A stretch of DNA of 64,000 nucleotides from contig DASCQM010000015.1 of NCBI GenBank assembly GCA_036013055.1, forward strand, positions 105,541 through 169,540, read 5' to 3'. Position numbers and translations under genes: made by a program. This document shows, piece after piece, positions 7,880 through 16,659 of this stretch (its first letter is position 1; every line of letters begins with the position of its first letter). Origin of the DNA: SHYR01 sp036013055 (GTDB taxonomy: Bacteria; Chloroflexota; Dehalococcoidia; UBA2979). The notes below the pieces were generated by a model. The model saw only the letters and a list, made by a program, of their open reading frames with translations. It searched no databases and was not told the origin of the DNA.

Positions 7880-9643
7880 ATGACTGCTGCGCCCGAACAG
7901 AAGAGTGATGTGCGCCCGGCCGATGCCGATGCCGCCGTCGGGCTGGTACTCGGCACCGAGGCTGAGGCATCGACGCCGCTCGGCTTCTGGGTCTACGTCG
8001 ATCCGAGCAAGTACCTCCAGCTCGACGATGTCGTGCACGTGCAGTCGCCGCTGCCGGACGGGACGCTCGTCGATCTCTACGGCGTCGTCGATGAGGTTCG
8101 CGCGCACCAGGAGGGTGCATCGTTCACGTCGGACGTCGGCCTGATCAGTGAGGGCGTGCTCCCGGCGCAGTCCGTCGTCTCGGCGCACGTCGCGGTGACG
8201 CGCATCGAGCCGGAGCTATACGTGCCGCCGATGCCCGGGCAGCCGGTCGTGATCGCCGAGGGTGAGGCGCAGCAGGCGGCGCTCTTCTACGACCGCATGG
8301 AGGAGACATTCCCGCTCGGCATCTCGCGGGCGGGCGACCCGGTCTACGGCAACCTGCAGTTCCTCGATGGCACCAACGGTGCGCACGTCAACATCTCCGG
8401 CATCTCCGGCGTGGCGACGAAGACGTCGTACGCGACCTTCCTGCTGCATGCGCTCTTCGAGGGTGGGGCGCTCGGGCAGCGCGCCGCCAACGCGAAGGCG
8501 GTGATCTTCAACGTGAAGGGCGAGGATCTGCTCTTCCTCGACAAGCCGAACGCGAAGCTCGACGACATCGAGCGTGCGAAGTACGAGCGGCTCGGCCTGC
8601 CCGCGACGCCGTTCCGCTCCGCCGGCTTCTTCGCGCCGGTGCGCGGTGGTAAGCAGCCGATCCCGGAGACCGGATCGCGGCAGGAGGGTGTCACCGGCTT
8701 CTTCTGGACGCTGCGTGACTTCTGCGAACGTGGCTACCTGCGCTACCTCTTCGCCGACGCCGAGTCAGAGTTTTCGCAGCTCTCCTACGTGGTCGATGCC
8801 GTCGAGGCGCAACTGCGCAAGGTCGCGCACGCCAGCCCGCCCGGCGCGAACGTCGTCGTCGACGGCGCGACTGTCGGCAACTTCGACGACCTCGTCGATG
8901 TGATCGAGGTGCATACCGACCCGGAGGACGAGATGGGCGGACTGCACTGGGCCGGCGGCTCCGGCAACAGCGCCGCGAGCATTGGCACGATCCGCGCGTT
9001 CATGCGCCGCCTGCGGGCGGCCTCGCGGCACGTCGGCAACCTGATTCGCGGCGATGAGTTCGCCGACATCGACCCCGCCGATCACCGCATCGACGCCTCG
9101 CGCCACCAGCTCACGGTCGTCGACATCCATCGCCTGCACGACCGCGCCCAGCGCTTCGTCGTCGGCGTCGTGCTCAGCGAGCAGATGGAGGACCGGGAGG
9201 CGCGTGCCGGCTCCGATCGCCCGCCGCCGCTCTTCGTTGTCGTCGATGAGCTGAACAAGTACGCACCCCGTGACGGCCGCAGCCCGATCAAGGAGTTGCT
9301 GCTCGACATCGCCGAGCGCGGGCGCTCGCTGGGCGTGATCATGATCGGCGCGCAGCAGACTGCGAGCGAGGTCGAGACGCGTGTCGTCGGCCAGTCGGCG
9401 TTCCGCATCGTGGGCCGGCTCGATGCAGCCGAGGCCGGGCGCGGCGAATACCGCTTCCTCTCTGCGTCTGCCCGCGAGCGGGCGCGGCTGCTGAAGCCCG
9501 GCACGATGATCATCAGCCAGCCGGAGCTGCCGGTGCCGATCCTCGTGCAGTTCCCGCGTCCGGCATGGGCCACGCGCCCCTCGGAGGTTGCCGAGGGCGC
9601 GGCTGCCAGCGGCGGCGACGTCTTTGATCGGTTCGACAGCTAG
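7880..9643 (+). CDS. herA: HerA-family hexameric DNA translocase/helicase (DUF87 ATPase)
   Basis: The product has 587 residues. An N-terminal HAS-barrel-like region (about 1-120) precedes an FtsK/HerA-type RecA ATPase. Walker A is GISGVATKTS near residue 174, with the unusual A before K seen in bacterial HerA proteins. Walker B is PPLFVVVDELNKYAP near 450, followed by a sensor/arginine-finger region (IMIGAQQTASEVETRVVGQ). HerA pumps DNA into NurA for end resection. The gene sits 4 nt after nurA, and its stop overlaps the sbcD GTG start by 1 nt, so translation is probably coupled. The middle (about 270-400) is longer than in archaeal HerA. Confidence 0.9.
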   Translation: MTAAPEQKSDVRPADADAAVGLVLGTEAEASTPLGFWVYVDPSKYLQLDDVVHVQSPLPDGTLVDLYGVVDEVRAHQEGASFTSDVGLISEGVLPAQSVVSAHVAVTRIEPELYVPPMPGQPVVIAEGEAQQAALFYDRMEETFPLGISRAGDPVYGNLQFLDGTNGAHVNISGISGVATKTSYATFLLHALFEGGALGQRAANAKAVIFNVKGEDLLFLDKPNAKLDDIERAKYERLGLPATPFRSAGFFAPVRGGKQPIPETGSRQEGVTGFFWTLRDFCERGYLRYLFADAESEFSQLSYVVDAVEAQLRKVAHASPPGANVVVDGATVGNFDDLVDVIEVHTDPEDEMGGLHWAGGSGNSAASIGTIRAFMRRLRAASRHVGNLIRGDEFADIDPADHRIDASRHQLTVVDIHRLHDRAQRFVVGVVLSEQMEDREARAGSDRPPPLFVVVDELNKYAPRDGRSPIKELLLDIAERGRSLGVIMIGAQQTASEVETRVVGQSAFRIVGRLDAAEAGRGEYRFLSASARERARLLKPGTMIISQPELPVPILVQFPRPAWATRPSEVAEGAAASGGDVFDRFDS

Positions 9644-10884
9644 TGCGCATCCTGCATACCGCCGACTGGCACCTCGGCCGCACGATGCGGGGCAAGAGCC
9701 GCGCGTCGGAGTTCGAGGCCGTGCTTGGCGAGCTGGCTGAGATCGCGAAGGCGGAGCGGGTCGATGTGATGCTCGTCTGCGGCGACATCTGGGACACCGC
9801 ATCGCCCTCGCCGGAGTCCGACCGCCTGTTGAACGAGGCGCTGCGGGAGTTGATCGGGCTCGGCGTGCAGGTCGTGCTGATCGCCGGCAACCACGACAGC
9901 GCGCGCAAGCTCGAGGCGCTGGGGCGGCTCTCCGATCTGCTCGGCGTACACACCCAGTCGCACGTGAAGCGCCCGGACGAGGGTGGCGTGATCACGCTGA
10001 CGGCGGGCGACGAGACGGCGCGCATCGCCGCCATCCCGTGGGTGCAGGAGGGGCGGGTGATCGACGCCGCGGAGGTGCTGGGCCTGGAGCACGAGCAGCA
10101 CCAGAGCTACGCCGAGCAGACCGCGCGTATCTATCGCAGCATGGCCGCGCCATTCGACGAGCCCGCAGCCGCGAAGACGATCAACATCATGGCCGGTCAC
10201 CTCTTCGTCGATGGGGCCGTGCTCTCCGACATCGATGGCTCCGAGCGCCTGCTGCACATCGGCATGGGCTACGGCATCGCACCGGCGGCGCTGCCGTCGA
10301 CGCCGCAGTACATCGCGCTCGGCCATATCCATCAGCCGCAGGAGATCTTGACGACGACCGCCCCGGCGGCCTACGCGGGGTCGCTGCTGCAGCTCGACTT
10401 CGGCGAGCGCGACCAGGAGAAGGTCGTACGCATCATCGACGTGCAACCCGGTCGCCCGATCGAGCAGCGCGCGATCGCGCTGACGAAGGGGCGCAGGCTG
10501 ACCGAGCTTCGCGGCACGCTCGACGACGTGATCGCCGCCGCCGATGGCGTCGCGGACGCCTTCACGCGCGTCGTGCTCAACGTCGATCGGCCCGAGCCCG
10601 GCCTCGCTGCTCGCGTGCGTGAGGCGATCCCACTGGCCGTTGATGTGCGGCTCGACTACCCGCGAGCGGTCGATGAAGCGCCGGAGCCAGAGCTGGCGCG
10701 CCTCAGCCCGCAGGAGCTGTTCGACCGCTACTACCGGGCGCAGCACGGTGTTGCGCCCGACCTGGCGCTGCTCGCGCTCTTCACGGAGCTGCTCGACGAG
10801 AGCGCCGAGGCTCCGCTCTTGCCCGATGCGGCAGCGCCGGATGCCGCGCCTGCCCCGACCGCACCGGTCGAGGCGGCCTCGTAG
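9643..10884 (+). CDS. sbcD: SbcD/Mre11 exonuclease subunit
   Basis: This 413-residue calcineurin-like phosphoesterase carries all Mre11 metal motifs in order: HTADWHLGRTM (residues 5-15), CGDIWD (about 46), AGNHDS (about 85), then GHLFVDG and LGHIHQP (about 185-230). With SbcC it forms the double-strand-break nuclease. The GTG start overlaps the herA stop by one base. The C-terminal 80 residues are Ala/Pro-rich and poorly conserved. The gene is part of the four-gene operon. Confidence 0.95.
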   Translation: MRILHTADWHLGRTMRGKSRASEFEAVLGELAEIAKAERVDVMLVCGDIWDTASPSPESDRLLNEALRELIGLGVQVVLIAGNHDSARKLEALGRLSDLLGVHTQSHVKRPDEGGVITLTAGDETARIAAIPWVQEGRVIDAAEVLGLEHEQHQSYAEQTARIYRSMAAPFDEPAAAKTINIMAGHLFVDGAVLSDIDGSERLLHIGMGYGIAPAALPSTPQYIALGHIHQPQEILTTTAPAAYAGSLLQLDFGERDQEKVVRIIDVQPGRPIEQRAIALTKGRRLTELRGTLDDVIAAADGVADAFTRVVLNVDRPEPGLAARVREAIPLAVDVRLDYPRAVDEAPEPELARLSPQELFDRYYRAQHGVAPDLALLALFTELLDESAEAPLLPDAAAPDAAPAPTAPVEAAS

Positions 10885-10894
10885 TGACGCGCCC

Positions 10895-13800
10895 GTGAAA
10901 CCGCTGCGCCTGGAGATTCGTGGTTTCACGGCCTTCCGCGAGTCGACCGTCGTCGAATTCGATGGCCGCCGGCTCTTCGTGATCACCGGGCCAACGGGGG
11001 CGGGCAAATCGTCGCTGCTCGACGCGATGATCTGGGCGCTCTACGGGCAGGTGCCGCGCGTCGGCAATCGCACCCGGCAACTGATCACGCACGGTGAGAA
11101 ATCGATGTCGGTGCGCTTCGACTTCACCGCCCGCGGCGAGACCTACCGCGTCAGCCGTCGCGCGCCTGCCACGACCGGGACGCGGCTTGAGCGCCAGATC
11201 GAGGGCGACTCGTGGCAGCCGCTCGCCGACCGAGCACGCGATGTCACCGCGCAGGTCACCGAAATCCTCGGCCTCGACTACTCGACGTTCACGAAGACCG
11301 TCGTGCTGCCGCAGGGCGCATTCGATTCGTTCCTGCGCGGCGACGAGGGCGACCGTCGCGCGATCCTTACGCGACTGCTTGGTCTCGACACCTATGAGGC
11401 GGTCGGACGGACGGCGCGGGCCCGCAGCAAGTCAGCGAGCGAGCTGGCCGACCAGCTGCGTTTGCAGCTCGGGCGGTTGAAGCACACGTCTGCGGAGGAC
11501 GTCGCCGCACTGGAGCAGGAGCTGCAGAAGCTCGACGCGGCGATCGCCGCCGGGGAACAACGACGGGAACAGGTCGCCGACCTGGGCAGGCTCGCGCGCA
11601 CGGCAGACGATTCGCGAAAGGCGCTCGACGCCGCGCGGGCTGCCGCGGCCGCATCGACGTCGGCGCTTGCCGCTGCGACGGAAGCCGAGCGGCAGGCGGA
11701 GGCCGCCGTCGTCGTCGCGCAAGCCGCTGCGCTCGCTGCTGTCTCGGAACGCGATGCGCTCGCCTACGATCCCGCAGCGCACGCGACGATGCGCGAGGTC
11801 GCGGCGACGATCTCCCGGCGCGACGAGGCGCAGGCGACACTGACCGCTGCAGAGAGCGAGGTCGCGGCGGCAGGGGAGCGCCAGACCCTCGTTGCGGCGA
11901 CGGTCGCGCAGCACGAGAAGGAGTCAGTAGCGGCGTCGAAGCTGCTCGCGACCGCGACATCGGCGCTAGCTGCGGCCGCGCGAAGCGCAGCAGGCGAGGC
12001 AGCGCGATTGCGAGCGGAGATCGGTCAGAACGACGAAGAGCGCGTCGCGTCCGAGCGGCTCGCCACCGAACAGCGAGAGCGTATGCAGGCGCTCGATGGC
12101 CTGGGCACGCGTGCCACAGCGCTCGACGGCGAGCGCACTGCGGCCATCGCGGCACGGGCGCGTGCCGGCGAGGCATCGACGGAGGCCGCGGCGCTGCGGG
12201 ATCGCGCGGCATCGACGCTCGCCGCTGCCGGCGAGGCATCGACCGAGCGTCAGGCGGAACTGGATTCGACGCGCCAACGCCATGCCGCCGCAACACTGCA
12301 ACGAGACCTCAAGCCCGGCGACCGCTGTCCGGTCTGCGGCGAGACGCTCAGCGAAGTCGCGCACGATGACATCCCCGACCTCGATCGGGTCGACGAAGCC
12401 GCGAGTGCGGCGTTGGCGGCGCTCACGTCGGCGCGTAGTGAGCACACGGCGGTTGCCGCGACGGCAGCTCGTGCTGAGGCGGAGATGACAGCCGCCGATG
12501 GCGCGGTCGCGGGTGTCGACGCGCGATTCGAGGCGCTCCGCGTCGAACTGGCTCCGTTCGGCGTCAGTAGCGACGGTATCGCCGCCGCGATCGACGAGGC
12601 ACGAGCGTCGGAGGCAGCCGCGCGCGTTCGCGTGGTGGCATCGCAGGAGCAGGCAGCGGGGATCCGCGCCGAGGAGCAAGCGATCGGGTTGCTGCTTGCA
12701 CGCGTCCCGGCATCTGACGACGCGACCGCCGCAACGTTCGACAAGATCGAGGCGGCCGCGAGCGAGCGACCCGAAGCCGCGTCCAGCCTCAGCGAGGCGC
12801 TCGACGCTCACGCAACCGCGAGCGAGCAGGCGACCGCGTCTGCCGCCGCCGCGCGCGAGGCCGCGCCGCAACTGCGAGCCGAGCAGCGTGCCGTTGAACA
12901 GGTCGAGGCAGGCCGGGTGCGGGCTGTCGCGACCCTCGAGACGGTAACCACGAAGCTGGCGACGCTGACCGGCGATGATCCGATCGACGCGGCGCGCGTG
13001 GTCGAGATGCTGGCCGGCATGGAGCAGCGCGCGCAGCAGTCGCAGCAACTTGCGGCGGCGGCGAGCAGCGCGCAGTCGGCGGAAGCGGCGGTGACGGCGC
13101 GGCGTGACGAGCGGCAGCGAGAGCGCGGGCGCGTGAGCGTCGAGACCGACGAGCGCGCGAAGCTGGTCGCAACAGACGAAGCGACTGAGGCGCAGGCGCG
13201 CGCAGCGTTCGCCGAGCGGCGTGACGGACTCGCGAACGCCGAGGCGATCGACGCGGCCGCAGCGCAGGACATCGCCGCGATCGAGACGCTATTTCGCGAG
13301 ATCGAGGCTGAGACGCGGACGGCGGCGCAGGCGCTCGGCGGATTGCGAGAGCGCATCGATCGTGCCCGCAGCGAGACGATCGACGCCGAGCAGATGCGCA
13401 CGTCGATCGCCGCCCATGAGCAGATGCTGGAGCTCGCACGCGGCCTCGCGCAGGACCTGAGCGGCGACCGCTTCATCGGCTACGTGCAGCAGGAAGCACT
13501 GCGCGTGCTGGCCGCCGACGCGTCCGTGCGGCTGCGGCAACTGACGAACGGGCGCTACCGGCTGGTGCTCGACGATGGCGACTTCGCCGTGATCGACCAC
13601 ATGAACGGCGACGAGCAGCGGTCGGTGAAGACGCTCTCCGGCGGGGAGACGTTCCTCACCAGCCTCGCGCTCTCGCTCGCACTCTCGGAACGGCTGCCGG
13701 AACTCGCTGGGACCGGCGGCGCGGTCTCACTGGAATCGCTCTTCCTCGACGAGGGCTTCGGGTCGCTAGACGCGCAGTCGCTCGATGTCGCGATCGAGGG

Positions 13801-13933
13801 GCTTGAGGCGCTTGCCGACCCGTCGATCGAGGGGCGCATGGTCGGCGTGATCTCACACGTTCCGCAGCTCGCCGAACGGCTCGACGACCGCATCGAGGTG
13901 CTGGTGGGCGAAGAGACGAGCGTCGTCGCCTAG
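10895..13933 (+). CDS. sbcC: SbcC/Rad50 SMC-like ATPase subunit
   Basis: The 1012-residue product has the Rad50 layout. An N-terminal ATPase half (ITGPTGAGKSSLLDA, Walker A near residue 32) leads into a long Ala/Glu/Arg-rich coiled coil. A zinc-hook CPVCGE sits near residue 478, a returning coiled coil follows, and a C-terminal ABC half has LSGGETFLTSLALSLALSE (signature, about 913) and FLDEGFGSLD (Walker B/D-loop, about 949). The GTG at 10895 is chosen because homology starts there; the open frame continues upstream inside sbcD. It tethers and processes DNA ends with SbcD and, by context, with HerA-NurA. Its stop overlaps the convergent MBL gene by 4 nt. Confidence 0.95.
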   Translation: MKPLRLEIRGFTAFRESTVVEFDGRRLFVITGPTGAGKSSLLDAMIWALYGQVPRVGNRTRQLITHGEKSMSVRFDFTARGETYRVSRRAPATTGTRLERQIEGDSWQPLADRARDVTAQVTEILGLDYSTFTKTVVLPQGAFDSFLRGDEGDRRAILTRLLGLDTYEAVGRTARARSKSASELADQLRLQLGRLKHTSAEDVAALEQELQKLDAAIAAGEQRREQVADLGRLARTADDSRKALDAARAAAAASTSALAAATEAERQAEAAVVVAQAAALAAVSERDALAYDPAAHATMREVAATISRRDEAQATLTAAESEVAAAGERQTLVAATVAQHEKESVAASKLLATATSALAAAARSAAGEAARLRAEIGQNDEERVASERLATEQRERMQALDGLGTRATALDGERTAAIAARARAGEASTEAAALRDRAASTLAAAGEASTERQAELDSTRQRHAAATLQRDLKPGDRCPVCGETLSEVAHDDIPDLDRVDEAASAALAALTSARSEHTAVAATAARAEAEMTAADGAVAGVDARFEALRVELAPFGVSSDGIAAAIDEARASEAAARVRVVASQEQAAGIRAEEQAIGLLLARVPASDDATAATFDKIEAAASERPEAASSLSEALDAHATASEQATASAAAAREAAPQLRAEQRAVEQVEAGRVRAVATLETVTTKLATLTGDDPIDAARVVEMLAGMEQRAQQSQQLAAAASSAQSAEAAVTARRDERQRERGRVSVETDERAKLVATDEATEAQARAAFAERRDGLANAEAIDAAAAQDIAAIETLFREIEAETRTAAQALGGLRERIDRARSETIDAEQMRTSIAAHEQMLELARGLAQDLSGDRFIGYVQQEALRVLAADASVRLRQLTNGRYRLVLDDGDFAVIDHMNGDEQRSVKTLSGGETFLTSLALSLALSERLPELAGTGGAVSLESLFLDEGFGSLDAQSLDVAIEGLEALADPSIEGRMVGVISHVPQLAERLDDRIEVLVGEETSVVA

Positions 13934-14652
13934 TCCGAACCCTCGAGTGCCAGCGCGACTGCCGCTCTGGTTCCGTCGAGCCAGGGTGGACCGTGCCCCG
14001 GCAACAGGATCTTCGCGTCGAGCCGTTCGATCACGCGCAACGACTCGCGCGCCTGCTCGGCGTCGATGTTCAGGCCAGACATCGGTGCCTGCCGCCCGGT
14101 CACCATGCTGCGGGTGACCAGCGCGTCGCCGGTGAAGAGCAGGTCGCGCGACGGGATCTGAAACGAGACGCTCCCCGGTGTATGGCCCGGCGTGTGATGC
14201 ACCTTCGGCCGGCCGGGCACGTCGATGACTTCGCCGTCATCGAAGGTCGTCAGTTCGTGGATCGCCGGGTAGCGAACACCTCCGCCAGCGAGCATCCAGA
14301 AGGCCGACTTGAGGAGCGTCCATCCGAAGGCTGGTCGCTGCCGCGACGACGGCCGTATCCGCTCGCGTCCGGCCGCATACGGCTCATCGTCGCAGTGGAC
14401 ATGGACGCGCGCGCCCGCCTCCGACCTCGTGCGTTCGGCGACGCCAACGTGGTCGATGTGCGCGTGCGTGAGCACGATCGCTTCGACGCTGCCGAGGGCG
14501 TGGCCGATCTCGTCGAGGCCGCGCAGCAGGCGCATCCAGTCACGCCGCACGCCGGCATCGACGAGCGTGATCCTGCCGCCGTCTTCGATCGCATAGAAGT
14601 TGAAGTGGTGGGCACCAAGGTTCCACACACCTTCCGCGACTTGCTTCGCCAC
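13930..14652 (-). CDS. MBL-fold metallo-hydrolase
   Basis: The product is 240 residues of the metallo-beta-lactamase fold. THAHIDHVG (about residue 62) is the HxHxDH zinc motif, HTPGHTPGSVSF supplies the next histidine, FTGDALV the bridging aspartate, and LLPGHGPP the last histidine. It resembles glyoxalase II-like and quorum-lactonase-like hydrolases, and the substrate is not predictable. It is encoded opposite both flanking operons and shares a short divergent promoter region with the formate dehydrogenase operon. Confidence 0.88.
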   Translation of the reverse strand: MAKQVAEGVWNLGAHHFNFYAIEDGGRITLVDAGVRRDWMRLLRGLDEIGHALGSVEAIVLTHAHIDHVGVAERTRSEAGARVHVHCDDEPYAAGRERIRPSSRQRPAFGWTLLKSAFWMLAGGGVRYPAIHELTTFDDGEVIDVPGRPKVHHTPGHTPGSVSFQIPSRDLLFTGDALVTRSMVTGRQAPMSGLNIDAEQARESLRVIERLDAKILLPGHGPPWLDGTRAAVALALEGSD

Positions 14653-14665
14653 TGAGCCTCCCGAT

Positions 14666-15163
14666 GTGACCGCAGCCTACCGATTCGCGCGACTTGCCGC
14701 CCTTGAGCGCGCCCGCCGACAATGCGCGTCAATGGCCGCCGAAATCGCCGACTCCACCCTCGCAGCGATGCGCGCTGCCGTCGATGTGTTGCCGCGCCGT
14801 CGTGACCAGTTGCTGCCTGCGCTGATCGCCGCCGAGCACGCGATCGACTGGCTACCGGAAGCCGCGATCGAGCACGTCGCGGCGCATACGCGCATCCCGC
14901 TCTCCGAGGTCTACGCGACCGCGACCGCCTACTCCGAACTGCGCCTTGAGCCGCCGGTCGAGGGCCGCTGGAACGTCTGCACCGGCGTCGCCTGCCAGCA
15001 GGCGGGTGCGGACGCGCTCGTCGATGCGCTTGGCGAGCGCGCGGCGCCGACGGCCTGCCGCTTCCTCTGCTCGCTCGCCCCGGTGATCGAGCGACACGAC
15101 GGCGCGCTGAGCGGACGCGTCAGTGTCGAGGCGCTCGCGGCGCTCACTGACGGTGCGTCGTGA
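14666..15163 (+). CDS. NuoE-type [2Fe-2S] subunit of NAD-dependent formate dehydrogenase
   Basis: This 165-residue thioredoxin-fold ferredoxin has the NuoE/FdsG ligand pattern: CTGVAC (C-x4-C) followed by CRFLC (C-x3-C). The N-terminal helical region (DQLLPALIAAEHAIDWLP) matches the family start. It passes electrons between the NuoF-like flavoprotein and the catalytic subunit. The GTG at 14666 is preferred; the open frame runs into the divergent MBL gene. The stop overlaps the next gene (GTGA), so the three genes form a translationally coupled operon. Confidence 0.88.
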   Translation: MTAAYRFARLAALERARRQCASMAAEIADSTLAAMRAAVDVLPRRRDQLLPALIAAEHAIDWLPEAAIEHVAAHTRIPLSEVYATATAYSELRLEPPVEGRWNVCTGVACQQAGADALVDALGERAAPTACRFLCSLAPVIERHDGALSGRVSVEALAALTDGAS

Positions 15164-16659
15164 CGATCGACGCGGCCCTGACGGCGCTGCGCGAGACGCA
15201 CGCAGCGGCTGCGGAGGCGCGCGTGCTTGTTCATCGCGGCACCTGCGGGCAGGCCGCAGGCGTCGAACGCACCCTCGACGAGCTGCGCGGCATCGCGGGC
15301 ACCAGCCTCGTCGAAGCCGCCTGCGACGGCGCGTGCTGGGCAGCGCCCGCAGCGACGGTGATTCGTGCCGACGCCAGTGCCAATGGCGCGACACACGTGC
15401 ACCGCTTCGCACGACTTGATGAGAGCGGCGTCGTTCCGCTCGAAGCCTGCCTCGGCGGCGATTGCGACGGGGACGGTGACGAGCGCAACGGCGGTGTCAC
15501 AGAGCGCCTCGGACGCACCGACCGATCGCTCGGCGACGCGCTCGCGGGTGGCGCGTACGCGGCGGCAGCGCAGGCGCTGGCGATGGAGCCGGGCGCGGTG
15601 GTCGACGCCGTCGAGGCGCTCGGACTCACGGGACGCGGCGGTGCGCACTTCCCGACGGCGCTGAAGTGGCGCTTCGCCTCGGGTGCGGCGGAGGCTCCGC
15701 TGCTCGTCGTGAACGCCGAGGAAGGCGAGCCGGGGGTCTTCAAAGACCGCCACATGCTGGAAGGCGACCCACATCGGCTGCTGGAGGGCGTGATCATCGC
15801 CGCGCACGCGACGGGCGCTCAGCAGGTCTTCGTCTACATCAACGGCCAGGCGCGGAACGCTGGTGCCGCCTTCGAACGAGCGCTCGTGGAGGCGACGGAG
15901 GCGGGCATCGTCGGCGGCGATGCGCTGGGCGCGGCGGTCGACCTTGAGGTCGAGATTCGTTCCGGTGCCGGCGGCTACGTCAGTGGCGAAGAGACGGTGA
16001 TCCTGAACAGCATCGAGGGGCAACGCCCCGTTCCGCGATTCAAGCCGCCGCAGATCACAGAGGCCGGTCTCTTCGGCCGCCCCACCGTGCTGAACAACGC
16101 CGAGACGCTGGCCGCCGCGACGCTGCTCTTCGACGCGTCACCGCCATCGACGAAGCTGGTCTCGCTCTCCGGGGCCGTGCCGCGCCCCGGCCTCTACGAG
16201 GTCGCGGTCGACGGCGGATCGACGTGGGCGACGGTGCTCGCTGAGGCAGGTGCTGCATCGCACGATATCGAAGCGTTGCTACTCGGCGGTCCGTCCGGGC
16301 TCTTCGTGCCGCCTTCGCTGTTCGACCAGCCGCTGGAGATGGCGGCGCTCGGCGCGGGTGGCGTTGTCGCACTGGCGGCGGGCAGCGACGTCGCTGCGGT
16401 CGCCCTGGACCTCGCCCGCTACAACGCGAGCGAATCGTGCGGCGAGTGCACGCCGTGCCGTGAGGGGACGCAGCGGCTAGTCGCGTTACTCGAAGCGCCC
16501 GCGCTCGACCGGCCGAGGGTGGATCAACTGATCGACGTGATGATGGAAGCGTCGCTCTGCCAGCTTGGCGGCATGGCTGGCCGCCCGATCGCTTCGGCGA
16601 TCGAGCTCTTTCCGCTGGCGTTCGGCGTCGGGAGCGACGCTGAGGCCGCCTCATCATGA
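15160..16659 (+). CDS. NuoF-type NADH/FMN/[4Fe-4S] subunit of formate dehydrogenase
   Basis: The 499 residues start with a thioredoxin-like [2Fe-2S]-type domain (1-110, with scattered Cys in GTCGQAAG, CDGACW and CLGGDC). The NuoF core follows: GLTGRGGAHFPTALKW (NADH binding), EGEPGVFKDRHMLEGDPH (FMN), GAGGYVSGEETVILNSIEG, and CGECTPCREGTQRL with a distant Cys (SLCQLGG) for the [4Fe-4S] cluster. It is the NAD(H)-reactive diaphorase module, coupling formate oxidation to NAD+ reduction or the reverse. It overlaps both neighbours by 4 nt. Confidence 0.92.
   Translation: MTIDAALTALRETHAAAAEARVLVHRGTCGQAAGVERTLDELRGIAGTSLVEAACDGACWAAPAATVIRADASANGATHVHRFARLDESGVVPLEACLGGDCDGDGDERNGGVTERLGRTDRSLGDALAGGAYAAAAQALAMEPGAVVDAVEALGLTGRGGAHFPTALKWRFASGAAEAPLLVVNAEEGEPGVFKDRHMLEGDPHRLLEGVIIAAHATGAQQVFVYINGQARNAGAAFERALVEATEAGIVGGDALGAAVDLEVEIRSGAGGYVSGEETVILNSIEGQRPVPRFKPPQITEAGLFGRPTVLNNAETLAAATLLFDASPPSTKLVSLSGAVPRPGLYEVAVDGGSTWATVLAEAGAASHDIEALLLGGPSGLFVPPSLFDQPLEMAALGAGGVVALAAGSDVAAVALDLARYNASESCGECTPCREGTQRLVALLEAPALDRPRVDQLIDVMMEASLCQLGGMAGRPIASAIELFPLAFGVGSDAEAASS

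Noticed and set aside
9640..11007. 455-codon minus-strand frame opposite sbcD
   Set aside because: Antisense shadow of a strongly conserved gene; no family signature.
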